A DNA stretch of 64,000 nucleotides from Synechococcus sp. A10-1-5-1 (GTDB lineage Bacteria; Cyanobacteriota; Cyanobacteriia; PCC-6307; Cyanobiaceae), in NCBI RefSeq assembly GCF_023115425.1, contig NZ_CP096032.1:1550001-1614000 (forward strand), in the 5' to 3' direction. The position numbers were made by a program, and so were the translations under genes. The notes under the pieces were generated by a model, which did not search any database, was not told the origin of the DNA, and saw only the letters and a program-made list of their open reading frames with translations. Position 1 is the first letter of the stretch. Each line of letters begins with the position of its first letter. Below, piece after piece: positions 55,366 to 64,000 of the stretch.

Positions 55366-56442
55366 TTGACTTCCACCGACGTTCGTTCGCTGCCCAACCG
55401 TCCTCTGCATGTCGCTGTCCTCGGGGCAACCGGTGCCGTTGGCCAAGAGCTGCTGACCTTGCTCAAGGAGCGGTCCTTCCCCGTTGGGCAGCTCACCCTG
55501 CTGGCCTCACCTCGCTCAGCCGGTCAAACCCTGGAGTGGAACGGTCAGGCTCTGATGATTCAGCCCGTCACGGCTGAGGCCTTTGCCGGTGTTGATGTGG
55601 TCCTCGCCTCGGCGGGTGGCTCTGTCTCGAAGCAATGGGCCCCCGTCGCTGCTGCCGCTGGGGCGGTGGTGATCGACAACTCCAGCGCTTTTCGGATGGA
55701 TGCGGGTGTGCCGTTGGTGGTTCCCGAGGTCAACCCCCACGAGGCCTTTCGCCATCAAGGGGTGATCGCCAATCCCAACTGCACCACGATTTTGATGACC
55801 CTGGCCCTGGCGCCCTTGGCGGCGCGCCGGGCCATGCGACGGGTGGTGGTCAGCACCTATCAATCGGCCAGTGGTGCGGGTGCCCGTGCCATGGAGGAGC
55901 TGAGTGAACTCAGTCGCACGGTCCTCGATGGAGGGACGCCCATGAGCAGCGTTCTGCCTTACTCCTTGGCCTTCAATCTCTTCCTGCACAACTCCCCCCT
56001 TCAGGGCAACGGCTACTGCGAAGAGGAGCTGAAGATGGTCAACGAAACCCGCAAGATCATGGGTTTGCCCGACCTCCGGGTCTCGGCAACCTGTGTTCGC
56101 GTTCCGGTCCTGCGGGCCCATTCCGAGGCCATCAACATTGAGTTCTGCGAGCCCTTCCCCGTGGATGAAGCCCGTGCGTTGCTCCAGGACGCCCCGGGCG
56201 TTGAGCTGATTGAAGACTTCAGCTCCAACCGCTTCCCGATGCCCACGGATGTCACGGGACGGGATCCTGTGGCCGTAGGCCGCATCCGCCAGGACTTGAG
56301 CGAACCCAACGCCCTCGAGCTTTGGCTTTGTGGTGACCAGATCCGCAAGGGGGCTGCCCTGAACGCGATCCAGATTGCTGAGTTGCTGCTTGATCCGGTG
56401 GCCGCCGCTGCGGCTCAGGCCACGGCAGGAGTCTCCGCATGA
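55366..56442 (+). CDS. asd: Aspartate-semialdehyde dehydrogenase
   Basis: Makes aspartate semialdehyde in lysine, threonine and methionine synthesis. The 358-aa protein carries the NADP motif [15 protein letters not shown], the catalytic Cys in [11 protein letters not shown], and [15 protein letters not shown]. The start is TTG 55366, directly preceding the conserved part; no ATG fits. dapA overlaps its end by 4 nt (ATGA), so aspartate semialdehyde passes to lysine synthesis by an operon. Confidence 0.94.
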   Translation: MTSTDVRSLPNRPLHVAVLGATGAVGQELLTLLKERSFPVGQLTLLASPRSAGQTLEWNGQALMIQPVTAEAFAGVDVVLASAGGSVSKQWAPVAAAAGAVVIDNSSAFRMDAGVPLVVPEVNPHEAFRHQGVIANPNCTTILMTLALAPLAARRAMRRVVVSTYQSASGAGARAMEELSELSRTVLDGGTPMSSVLPYSLAFNLFLHNSPLQGNGYCEEELKMVNETRKIMGLPDLRVSATCVRVPVLRAHSEAINIEFCEPFPVDEARALLQDAPGVELIEDFSSNRFPMPTDVTGRDPVAVGRIRQDLSEPNALELWLCGDQIRKGAALNAIQIAELLLDPVAAAAAQATAGVSA

Positions 56443-57356
56443 GCCCTTCCTTGACCCCAGGCGCGCACTCCCCGGCCCCCTTTGGTCGTGTGATCACCGC
56501 GATGATCACCCCCTTTGCGGCCGATGGTTCTGTGGATCTGCCGATGGCGGCCAAGTTGGCTAGCCATCTGGTGGATCACGGTTCCGATGGCCTGGTGATT
56601 TGCGGCACCACCGGCGAATCGCCCACCCTCAGCTGGGATGAGCAACACCAACTGTTTTCAGCCGTCAAAGAGTCCGTTGGTGACCGCGCCAAGGTGTTGG
56701 CCGGCACCGGCAGCAACTGCACCGCCGAGGCCGTAGAGGCCATTGGTGAAGCGGCCGCCCTGGGGGCCGATGGCGCCTTGGTTGTGGTGCCCTACTACAA
56801 CAAGCCTCCCCAGGAGGGCCTGGAGGCCCATTTCCGGGCCGTGGCCCAGGCGGCTCCCCAGACGCCGCTGATGCTCTACAACATCCCTGGCCGGACCGGT
56901 TGCAGCCTGAATCCAGAGACCGCTGCTCGGTTGATGGATCTCCCCAACGTGGTCAGCTTTAAGGCGGCGAGCGGCACGACCGAGGAGGTCAGTGCTCTGC
57001 GCGCGGTGTGCGGCGAGCGTCTGGCGATCTACAGCGGCGATGACGCTTTGACGCTGCCGATGATGGCCGTCGGTGCGGTCGGCGTGGTCAGCGTGGCCAG
57101 CCATGTTGCAGGCGATCAGATCCAGCGCATGGTTCAGGCTTTCCTGGCCGGTGAATTCAGCGCAGCGTTGGCCGAGCACGAGCAACTGCTGCCCCTGTGC
57201 AAGGCCCTGTTCTGCACCACCAATCCCATTCCCGTGAAGGCTGCTTTGGAACTGAGCGGCTGGTCCGTTGGTGCCCCACGGCTTCCGTTGGTTTCTGCTT
57301 CAAGCGATGTGCGCGATCGACTCACCTCCGTCCTGGCAGCCCTGCGTCCCACTTGA
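56439..57356 (+). CDS. dapA: 4-hydroxy-tetrahydrodipicolinate synthase
   Basis: Condenses pyruvate and aspartate semialdehyde in lysine and diaminopimelate synthesis. The 305-aa protein has [18 protein letters not shown], the substrate loop [11 protein letters not shown], the Tyr in [10 protein letters not shown] and the Schiff-base Lys in VVSFKAASG. It overlaps asd by ATGA at 56439, so coupling is likely, and precedes rnj with 85 nt. Confidence 0.96.
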   Translation: MSPSLTPGAHSPAPFGRVITAMITPFAADGSVDLPMAAKLASHLVDHGSDGLVICGTTGESPTLSWDEQHQLFSAVKESVGDRAKVLAGTGSNCTAEAVEAIGEAAALGADGALVVVPYYNKPPQEGLEAHFRAVAQAAPQTPLMLYNIPGRTGCSLNPETAARLMDLPNVVSFKAASGTTEEVSALRAVCGERLAIYSGDDALTLPMMAVGAVGVVSVASHVAGDQIQRMVQAFLAGEFSAALAEHEQLLPLCKALFCTTNPIPVKAALELSGWSVGAPRLPLVSASSDVRDRLTSVLAALRPT

Positions 57357-57441
57357 CGCCAAGGCCGACCTGACCTGTTGCTGAGCAACCCCTCTTTCAA
57401 CGTTTTGACCCAATGCGGCTCAGCCGCCTCCCTTTCTCTGA

Positions 57442-59451
57442 ATGACTTCTCAAACCCCTGGCCGTAACGGCGCCGCTAAGCAGCCCCACCTGCGGGTGAT
57501 TCCCCTCGGCGGCCTGCACGAGATCGGCAAGAACACCTGCGTGTTCGAGTACGGCGACGACATCATGCTCGTGGATGCGGGCCTCGCCTTCCCCAGCGAT
57601 GGGATGCATGGCGTGAACGTCGTCATGCCCGACACCAGCTATCTCAAGGAGAACCAGAAGCGCATCCGCGGAATGATCGTGACCCACGGTCACGAGGACC
57701 ACATCGGGGGCATTTCGCACCACCTGAAGAACTTCAATATCCCTGTGATCCATGGCCCTCGGCTGGCCATGTCGATGCTCCAGGGAAAGATGGAGGAGGC
57801 CGGTGTCACCGATCGCACCACCATCCAGACCGTGGGTCCGCGGGACGTGGTGAAGGTCGGCCAGCACTTCTCGGTGGAGTTCATCCGGAACACCCACTCG
57901 ATGGCGGACAGCTTCTCGCTGGCCATCACCACCCCGGTGGGGACAATCATCTTCACGGGTGACTTCAAGTTCGACCACACCCCGGTCGACGGCGAAACCT
58001 TTGATATGGCCCGTCTCGCCCATTACGGCGAGCAGGGCGTTCTTTGCCTGTTTAGCGACTCCACCAACGCTGAAGTCCCTGGCTTCTGTCCCCCTGAGCG
58101 CTCGGTCTTCCCGGCCCTCGATCGCCATATCGCCCAGGCCGAAGGCCGGGTGATCGTGACCACCTTTGCAAGCTCGATCCATCGCGTCGCGATGATCCTG
58201 GAGCTGGCCATGAAGAACGGCCGAAAAGTCGGCCTGCTCGGCCGCTCCATGCTCAACGTGATCGCCAAGGCCCGTGAGTTGGGCTACATGCGCGCTCCGG
58301 ATGATCTGTTCGTTCCGATCAAGCAGATCCGTGATCTGCCCGATCGCGAAACCCTGCTGCTGATGACCGGTAGCCAGGGTGAGCCCTTGGCCGCACTAAG
58401 CCGCATCTCCCGCGGCGAGCACCCACAGGTGCAGGTCAAGAGCAGCGACACGATCATTTTCTCTGCCAGCCCGATCCCTGGGAACACCATCTCTGTGGTG
58501 AACACCATCGACCGGCTGATGATGCTGGGCGCCAAGGTGGTCTATGGCAAGGGCGAGGGCATCCACGTTTCCGGCCACGGCTTCCAGGAGGACCAGAAGC
58601 TGATGCTGGCCCTCACCCGTCCCAAGTTCTTTGTGCCGGTTCACGGCGAGCACCGCATGCTCGTCTGCCACAGCAAGACCGCCCAGTCCATGGGCGTTCC
58701 GGCCGACAACATGCTGATCATCGACAACGGTGACGTCGTCGAGCTGACGGCCGACTCCCTCAAGAAGGGCGAGCCTGTGAAGGCAGGCATCGAGCTGCTG
58801 GATGCCTCCCGCAATGGGATCGTCGATGCCCGCGTTCTCAAAGAGCGTCAGCAGCTCGCCGATGACGGCGTGATCACGATGCTGGCCGTGATCAGCACCG
58901 ATGGTGTGATGGCCGCTCCGCCTCGGGTGAACTTGCGTGGTGTGGTGACCGCAGCCGATCCACGCAAGCTCAGCCTCTGGACTGAACGGGAAATTACCTG
59001 GGTGCTGGAGAACCGCTGGCAGCAGCTCTCCCGCAACACCGGCGGCAAGGCCCCTGAGGTCGACTGGATGGGCGTTCAGCGGGAAATCGAGGTGGGCCTG
59101 CAGCGTCGCCTGCGCCGCGAACTGCAGGTCGAGCCGCTGATCATCTGTCTGGTTCAGCCCGCGCCTGGTGGCACCCCGGCTTACAAGGGACGTGCAGACG
59201 CCGAGCCCGACACCCGTCCGGCTCCCCGTGGTCGCCGTGACGGCAACCGTGATGGCAACCGCGACCGGGATCGCGATCGCACCCCCCGTCGTGAGCTAGC
59301 TCCCGTGGGTGCGGCAGCGTCAGCCGCACCTGCCTCTGCTCCCGCACCGGTGGCAGCTGCCAAGGCTGTCCCTGCTGCTGCCGCCGCCGCCAAGCCTGAG
59401 GAGCCTGAATTCAGCGGCCGGACCCGCCGCCGCCGCTCCGCCGCGAGCTGA
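57442..59451 (+). CDS. rnj: Ribonuclease J
   Basis: Metallo-beta-lactamase RNase with endo- and 5'-exonuclease activity. The 669-aa protein has the metal motif VTHGHEDHIGGI near residue 77, GDFKFDHTPV, the beta-CASP region with GSQGEP, and PVHGEHRML in the C-terminal half. After about residue 575 it has a low-complexity tail (repeated Arg-Asp-Gly-Asn, then Ala/Pro), likely disordered and possibly for RNA or protein binding. It follows asd-dapA in the same orientation. Confidence 0.95.
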   Translation: MTSQTPGRNGAAKQPHLRVIPLGGLHEIGKNTCVFEYGDDIMLVDAGLAFPSDGMHGVNVVMPDTSYLKENQKRIRGMIVTHGHEDHIGGISHHLKNFNIPVIHGPRLAMSMLQGKMEEAGVTDRTTIQTVGPRDVVKVGQHFSVEFIRNTHSMADSFSLAITTPVGTIIFTGDFKFDHTPVDGETFDMARLAHYGEQGVLCLFSDSTNAEVPGFCPPERSVFPALDRHIAQAEGRVIVTTFASSIHRVAMILELAMKNGRKVGLLGRSMLNVIAKARELGYMRAPDDLFVPIKQIRDLPDRETLLLMTGSQGEPLAALSRISRGEHPQVQVKSSDTIIFSASPIPGNTISVVNTIDRLMMLGAKVVYGKGEGIHVSGHGFQEDQKLMLALTRPKFFVPVHGEHRMLVCHSKTAQSMGVPADNMLIIDNGDVVELTADSLKKGEPVKAGIELLDASRNGIVDARVLKERQQLADDGVITMLAVISTDGVMAAPPRVNLRGVVTAADPRKLSLWTEREITWVLENRWQQLSRNTGGKAPEVDWMGVQREIEVGLQRRLRRELQVEPLIICLVQPAPGGTPAYKGRADAEPDTRPAPRGRRDGNRDGNRDRDRDRTPRRELAPVGAAASAAPASAPAPVAAAKAVPAAAAAAKPEEPEFSGRTRRRRSAAS

Positions 59452-59465
59452 GCTCTGAAGCGGCC

Positions 59466-60188
59466 CTAGAGCCGCCTCAGCCTGAAGAACCGTCTCCAGC
59501 TTTGCCCTTGATTCAGGGGGTGCTGGGGGCGGTTTTCGCTTGGAGGGAGGTCAGTGCTCTGGGGCAGCTCCACCACGAGGTTGCCTTGGCTGTAGTCGGG
59601 CCAAGGGGGGCTGGTTTCAGGCTCTGCAGCTTCAACCAAGATCTCCACCTCGTCGGAGGCTTCCGCTGGTGTCTCGTTCTCAACGGGCTCCGAATCAGTC
59701 GGTGTGGCTTGCTCGTTCGGCGTGTTTTCACCCCAGGGAGTCGCTGGCGATCCGGGCACCGAAGCCGACTGCAGGGCGGTCAGGGCCTCTTGGGGTTCAC
59801 TCAGTTGGCTCAGCCACGGGGTGGCTGGGAGATCGGCGCTGTTCGCTGCGCCTTGAGCTCGTTGGGGTTTGGGATTGGGTTGAGAGGTCGGGCGCTGTTT
59901 GCAGCGTTTGAGACTGGCTTCCGCCAGGTCCACCAGGGTTGAGGGTGCTGCGCTGCTGGTCACGGCTCGGTAGTAGGTCTGGGCGTCCTCGGGTTGCCCT
60001 AGCCCGTAGAGATGGATGTGGCCTGTGAGCAGTTGGAGCCTGCTCAGGGCCATCTCAGCCTCTGGATTGGCGTCTGACTTCTGCAGCTCCGCCAGCAGCT
60101 GTTCGGCCCTTTGGAGCGCGTCAGCGAAGCGTCCTTCTCCATAGGCCCGTTCGATGGCTCCGTAGTCATCTCCGCTGGCGCTACTCAT
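59466..60188 (-). CDS. TPR-like hypothetical protein, 240 aa
   Basis: The N-terminal part (about residues 5-100) has a TPR-like pattern (DYGAIERAYGEGRFADALQRAEQLLAELQ, LQLLTGHIHLYGLGQPEDAQTYYRAV), and the rest is a Pro/Glu/Ser-rich, probably disordered tail ending in RRFFRLRRL. The start is ATG 60188, overlapping the tilS stop by ATGA; an earlier ATG at 60308 would lie inside tilS. The ATGA overlap suggests translational coupling with tilS. Function unknown. Confidence 0.7.
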   Translation of the reverse strand: MSSASGDDYGAIERAYGEGRFADALQRAEQLLAELQKSDANPEAEMALSRLQLLTGHIHLYGLGQPEDAQTYYRAVTSSAAPSTLVDLAEASLKRCKQRPTSQPNPKPQRAQGAANSADLPATPWLSQLSEPQEALTALQSASVPGSPATPWGENTPNEQATPTDSEPVENETPAEASDEVEILVEAAEPETSPPWPDYSQGNLVVELPQSTDLPPSENRPQHPLNQGQSWRRFFRLRRL

Positions 60189-61228
60189 GGCGTTGCGCTG
60201 CTCCCGCCCTGGTTTAGGTCGTTTTGCACAGGCTGGCTGCGCTGGGAGTGCGCCAGCCAGATCAGATCGCGGTTCCACTGCAATGAACACCCGCGGCTGA
60301 GGTCCCACTGGCCCGGGCCGCGGTGTGGTGGAAGGCGATTGAGTAGGTGCTCCAACTGCTCAGCATTGCCCAGGCTGATGTCCTGTGCGGCGAGCCAGCG
60401 GTTCAGCAGCTGCCGCTGATTGCTGCGGGCTAGGGCCGTGAACGGACGACGCTGCAAGGCCGGCTGCGCCTGGGCGGTTGTGCTCTTGAGGTTGGTCAGG
60501 GCGAGATCCAGCAACTGGTCGCAGCCTTCTTCTTCCTGGGCTAGCCGTTCGCTGAGTTGGCTGATCCGTCCGCTGGCTCCGGGGTGCAGCTCCTCCAGGA
60601 CCGGCAGGACCTCATGGCGAATCCGGTTGCGGCTATAGCGCGGGTCGCTGTTGCTTGGATCGAGCCAAATCGGTAAGGCCAGTTGCCGGCAGATCTGGGC
60701 GGTGTCGCTGCGGGTCAACCCCAGCAGTGGGCGTACCAGCTCGATGCTGCCGCCGAGCGTTCGCCTGGGCCTCAGGCTGGAGAGGCCGCGGCGATGGCTG
60801 CCCCTGGCGAGCTGGAGCAAGACCGTTTCGCTGCGGTCGCTGGCGGTGTGTCCCGTGACCACCCTGAGGCAACCCAGTTCCTGGGCGAGGGTCTGGAGCT
60901 GTCCATAGCGCCAGGCGCGGGCCGACGCTTCATCCGTCTGCGGCTGGGCCCAGCAGTCGATCTGGATCGGCAGGCCTTGGCCTTGGGCCCAGCTTTGGAG
61001 CTCTTGGGCCTGCTGCTCGGCCTCGGGACGCCAGCGGTGGTTGCCATGCCAGAGCTGCAGGGGCCAGTGGTGCAGCCGCCTCAGGTCGCTGAGCAGACCG
61101 GTGAGGGCCATGGAGTCTTGGCCGCCGGAGACCGCCAGCAGCAAGGGCTCTCCCTCGGGCAGCAGATCGCGCTGGTGGAGCAACTGCTGGTGCAGGCGCC
61201 GATGCAGATCACTCCAGCGTTCAGCCAT
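60185..61228 (-). CDS. tilS: tRNA(Ile)-lysidine synthase
   Basis: Modifies C34 of the tRNA-Ile that reads AUA. The 347-aa protein has the PP-loop LLAVSGGQDSMALTGLL near residue 30, RVVTGHTASDRSETVLLQLARGS, and the helical C-terminal domain with PIWLDPSNSDPRYSRNRIRHEVLPVL. It is the upstream partner of the TPR-like gene (ATGA overlap). Divergent from ycf23 with a 62-nt gap. Confidence 0.95.
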   Translation of the reverse strand: MAERWSDLHRRLHQQLLHQRDLLPEGEPLLLAVSGGQDSMALTGLLSDLRRLHHWPLQLWHGNHRWRPEAEQQAQELQSWAQGQGLPIQIDCWAQPQTDEASARAWRYGQLQTLAQELGCLRVVTGHTASDRSETVLLQLARGSHRRGLSSLRPRRTLGGSIELVRPLLGLTRSDTAQICRQLALPIWLDPSNSDPRYSRNRIRHEVLPVLEELHPGASGRISQLSERLAQEEEGCDQLLDLALTNLKSTTAQAQPALQRRPFTALARSNQRQLLNRWLAAQDISLGNAEQLEHLLNRLPPHRGPGQWDLSRGCSLQWNRDLIWLAHSQRSQPVQNDLNQGGSSATP

Positions 61229-61290
61229 GGCCCCAGCCTGAATCGCCCCGGCTCAGCGTGTGAGAATCGCAAAAATCCATCTGTACTGGC

Positions 61291-62046
61291 ATGTCCCGCC
61301 TCGATCGGCTGCCCGCTTCCCTTCGCATGGCCCTGGGCGAGAAGCGCGCTCTCAAGGTGATTGCTGGCCTCACCAACTTTGACGCCGCCAGCGTTGAGCG
61401 CATCAGTCGCGCGGCTGGTCTCGGTGGTGCTGATCTGATCGACGTGGCCTGCGACGCCGAGCTGGTCCAGCTGGCTGCTTCGGTCTCGGGCCTGCCCATC
61501 TGCGTGAGCGCCGTCGATCCTGAGTTGTTCCCTGCTGCTGTGGCCGCCGGCGCTGCCATGGTCGAGATCGGCAACTACGACGCCTTCTATCCCCTGGGAC
61601 GCATCTTTGATGCCGCGGAGGTGCTCTCCATCACCCGCCGCACCCGCGAACTGCTGCCCGAGGTTGTCCTCAGCGTGACCGTTCCCCACGTGCTGCCCAT
61701 CGATCAGCAGGAGCAGCTCGCCGCTGATCTGGTGGCCGCTGGTGCTGACATCATCCAGACCGAAGGTGGCACCAGCGCCAAGCCCTTCAGTGCCGGCAGC
61801 CTCGGCCTGATCGAGAAGGCCGCCCCCACCCTGGCTGCCGCCCACAGCATCAGCCGCGCTGTGGCTGTCCCTGTGCTCTGTGCCTCCGGTCTGTCTTCGG
61901 TCACCGTGCCGATGGCGATCGCCTCCGGCGCCGCTGGCGTGGGTGTGGGCTCCGCCGTCAACAAGCTCAACGATGAGCTGGCCATGGTTGCCGTGGTCCG
62001 CGGGCTGCGCGAAGCCCTGGGCGCCTCCGTCAAGGCTGCGGTCTGA
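61291..62046 (+). CDS. ycf23: DUF561 protein, Ycf23 family
   Basis: A predicted TIM-barrel protein of 251 aa, conserved in cyanobacteria and red/green algal plastids. ALKVIAGLTNFDAASVERI, LIDVACDAELVQLA, VEIGNYDAFYPLGRIFDA and the phosphate-binding-like GAAGVGVGSAVNKL are typical. Its biochemical role is unknown. A strong terminator follows at 62075. Confidence 0.9.
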   Translation: MSRLDRLPASLRMALGEKRALKVIAGLTNFDAASVERISRAAGLGGADLIDVACDAELVQLAASVSGLPICVSAVDPELFPAAVAAGAAMVEIGNYDAFYPLGRIFDAAEVLSITRRTRELLPEVVLSVTVPHVLPIDQQEQLAADLVAAGADIIQTEGGTSAKPFSAGSLGLIEKAAPTLAAAHSISRAVAVPVLCASGLSSVTVPMAIASGAAGVGVGSAVNKLNDELAMVAVVRGLREALGASVKAAV

Positions 62047-62074
62047 AGCGCAGCGCTCAACCTCGTTTGATCTC

Positions 62075-62103
62075 ACCCATGCCCTTCGGGGCATGGGTTT
62101 TTT
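62075..62103 (+). terminator. Rho-independent terminator of ycf23
   Basis: A perfect 10-bp stem ACCCATGCCC (62075-62084) and GGGCATGGGT (62089-62098) around the very stable TTCG loop (62085-62088), followed by TTTTT. It is 29 nt after the ycf23 stop and 49 nt before the uvrB start. Confidence 0.96.
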
Positions 62104-62151
62104 GTCGTTTGGGCATCCACGCCGTCTGGTTGGTTGTCCGAGAATGTCTTG

Positions 62152-64000
62152 ATGCCTAACCCGTTTGAACTCCACGCTCCCTATGAGCCCAAGGGGGATC
62201 AGCCCGAGGCGATCAAAGCGCTGGTGGCTGGCGTGGAATCAGGCGAGCGTTACCAGACCCTTCTGGGGGCGACGGGAACCGGGAAGACCTTCACCATTGC
62301 CAATGTGATCGCCAAGACCGGTCGACCGGCTCTGGTGTTGGCCCACAACAAAACCCTGGCGGCCCAGCTCTGCAATGAGCTCCGGGAGTTCTTCCCGAAG
62401 AACGCCGTTGAGTACTTCATCTCGTACTACGACTACTACCAACCGGAGGCGTATGTGCCCGTCTCCGATACCTACATCGCCAAAACGGCCTCGATCAACG
62501 AAGAGATCGACATGCTGCGGCACTCCGCAACGCGTTCTTTATTTGAGCGTCGCGATGTCATTGTCGTCGCCTCCATCAGCTGTATTTATGGCCTGGGGAT
62601 TCCGAGTGAGTACCTCAAGGCCGCCGTCAAATTTGAGGTGGGTGAAACCCTCAACCTGCGCGGCTCCCTACGGGAATTGGTCAACAACCAGTACTCCCGC
62701 AATGATTTGGAGATCTCGCGCGGACGGTTCCGGGTGCGGGGTGATGTGCTCGAGATCGGCCCGGCCTATGAGGACCGCCTGGTGCGGATCGAACTCTTCG
62801 GCGATGAGGTCGAGGCCATTCGCTATGTGGACCCCACCACGGGGGAGATCCTGCAGAGCCTCGAATCGATCAGCATCTATCCGGCTAAGCACTTCGTCAC
62901 CCCGAAGGAGCGCCTGGAAGACGCGATTAAGGCCATCCGCTCGGAGCTGCGGGGGCGCCTGGATGTGCTCAACGAACAGGGCAAGTTGCTCGAAGCTCAG
63001 CGCCTCGAGCAGCGCACCACCTACGACCTGGAAATGCTCGAGCAGGTCGGCTACTGCAATGGCGTTGAAAACTATGCACGCCATCTGGCGGGCCGGGAGG
63101 CAGGGACCCCGCCGGAGTGCTTGATCGACTACTTCCCCAAGGACTGGTTGTTGGTGGTGGACGAGTCCCACGTCACCTGCTCCCAGCTTCAGGCGATGTA
63201 CAACGGCGACCAAGCCCGTAAGGGTGTGCTGATTGAGCACGGCTTCCGGCTCCCGAGCGCTGCGGACAATCGCCCGCTCAAAGGCGATGAGTTCTGGGAG
63301 AAGGCGCGGCAGAGCATCTTTGTCAGCGCCACCCCCGGCGATTGGGAGCTCAAGCAGAGCGATACCGAAGTGGTGCAGCAGGTGATCCGTCCGACCGGGG
63401 TCCTGGATCCCGTCGTCGAGGTCCGTCCCACCGATGGCCAGGTCGATGACCTCCTGGGTGAAATTCGCATCCGTGCGGAGAAGAAAGAGCGGGTCTTGGT
63501 CACGACCCTGACCAAGCGGATGGCGGAAGACCTCACCGACTACCTCGCTGAGAACGGTGTCCGGGTTCGCTATCTCCACTCTGAGATCCATTCAATCGAG
63601 CGGATCGAGATCATCCAGGACCTCCGTAACGGTGAGTACGACGTGCTGGTGGGCGTCAACCTGCTGCGGGAAGGCCTGGATTTGCCCGAGGTCTCCCTCG
63701 TGGCGATTCTCGATGCGGACAAGGAGGGCTTCCTACGGGCAGAGCGGTCCTTGATTCAGACCATCGGCCGGGCGGCTCGACACGTGGAAGGCGTCGCCCT
63801 GCTCTACGCCGACAACCTGACCGATTCGATGGCCAAAGCCATTTCGGAAACCGAGCGCAGGCGTGCGATTCAGCAGGCCTACAACGAGAAGCATGGGGTG
63901 ACCCCGACGCCGGCAGGCAAGCGGGGTAGTAACTCGATCCTGGCTTTCTTGGAGGTCTCCAGGCGCCTCAACGATGAGCAGTTGGAGCAGGCCACAGAGC
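62152..64000 (+). CDS. uvrB: Excinuclease ABC subunit B, 3' end cut by window edge
   Basis: DNA-damage recognition helicase-like subunit of nucleotide excision repair. 616 residues are visible. Walker A GATGTGKT lies near residue 40, the flexible beta-hairpin region has [12 protein letters not shown], then VVDESHVT (motif II), SATPGDWEL, the motif V/VI area [15 protein letters not shown] and [12 protein letters not shown]. The C-terminal UvrC-binding domain is beyond the edge. ATG 62152 gives the family N-terminus. Confidence 0.96.
   Translation, partial: MPNPFELHAPYEPKGDQPEAIKALVAGVESGERYQTLLGATGTGKTFTIANVIAKTGRPALVLAHNKTLAAQLCNELREFFPKNAVEYFISYYDYYQPEAYVPVSDTYIAKTASINEEIDMLRHSATRSLFERRDVIVVASISCIYGLGIPSEYLKAAVKFEVGETLNLRGSLRELVNNQYSRNDLEISRGRFRVRGDVLEIGPAYEDRLVRIELFGDEVEAIRYVDPTTGEILQSLESISIYPAKHFVTPKERLEDAIKAIRSELRGRLDVLNEQGKLLEAQRLEQRTTYDLEMLEQVGYCNGVENYARHLAGREAGTPPECLIDYFPKDWLLVVDESHVTCSQLQAMYNGDQARKGVLIEHGFRLPSAADNRPLKGDEFWEKARQSIFVSATPGDWELKQSDTEVVQQVIRPTGVLDPVVEVRPTDGQVDDLLGEIRIRAEKKERVLVTTLTKRMAEDLTDYLAENGVRVRYLHSEIHSIERIEIIQDLRNGEYDVLVGVNLLREGLDLPEVSLVAILDADKEGFLRAERSLIQTIGRAARHVEGVALLYADNLTDSMAKAISETERRRAIQQAYNEKHGVTPTPAGKRGSNSILAFLEVSRRLNDEQLEQATE

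Noticed and set aside
57397-58182. 261-codon minus-strand open frame
   Set aside because: Antisense to RNase J, with no recognisable domain.
59160-59420. Tandem repeat element at the end of rnj
   Set aside because: The repeats encode a low-complexity Arg/Asp/Gly/Asn tail in frame, so this is coding sequence, not a mobile or structural repeat.

Overview
The window is ordinary, densely packed chromosome from a high-GC unicellular picocyanobacterium of the Synechococcus/Cyanobium type. Supporting genes are sqdB-sqdX (sulfolipid), a candidate monoglucosyldiacylglycerol synthase, Gap2-type GAPDH, Ycf37, Ycf23, a lumenal CYP38/TLP40-like immunophilin, a Psb34-like small protein, cbiD, and several small proteins that resemble picocyanobacterial hypotheticals. 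I see no prophage, insertion sequence, integrase, CRISPR array or antibiotic-resistance gene. The species assignment is inference from gene content and composition.

Layout. 1-1007: RNase III gene (cut by the left edge) directly downstream of the RNase P RNA gene, which is divergent from tRNA-Arg(CCT). 1100-7901: two small hypotheticals, then a minus-strand operon xfp-glgP-ackA linking glycogen breakdown to acetyl phosphate and ATP. 7997-12121: a CPA2 cation/proton antiporter, a membrane methyltransferase, a tRNA-dihydrouridine synthase and a flavoprotein. 12114-16309: type IV pilus motor genes pilB-pilT-pilC. 16405-19435: grpE-dnaJ-tusA-like-rsgA. 19432-22225: ebfC, murB, murC, divergent from gap2 (22338). 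23447-28670: thiL and the CYP38-like gene, efp-accB, pdxA and an SDR protein.

28701-33491 is the least conventional part: a small secreted protein, an HNH nuclease, a SNF2-type helicase with a HARP-like N-terminus divergent from it, a lipoprotein, a secreted protein, a half-size AbrB-type membrane protein and three small ORFs. 33526-44631 holds tRNA-Gly(CCC), an SGAT-type aminotransferase, cbiD, guaA, mrdA (PBP2) with two small genes before it, sqdB-sqdX, the Psb34-like gene and thiG. 44633-54940 holds ycf37, rpmI-rplT, a SpoIID-like lipoprotein, the lipid glycosyltransferase, and a minus-strand run tig-clpP-clpX-LRAT protein-dnaX. 55366-64000 holds asd-dapA-rnj, tilS with a TPR-like gene, ycf23, and uvrB (cut by the right edge).

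Genes are so tightly packed that several convergent pairs share their stop codons (TTAG or CTAG), and many operon neighbours overlap by 1-8 nt. Most genes are housekeeping with secure family assignments. The observations most worth a second look are the HNH/HARP-SNF2 divergent pair, the LRAT-fold protein inside the clp-dnaX run, the rnpB-rnc junction with a shared bidirectional -10 region, and the xfp-glgP-ackA cassette.
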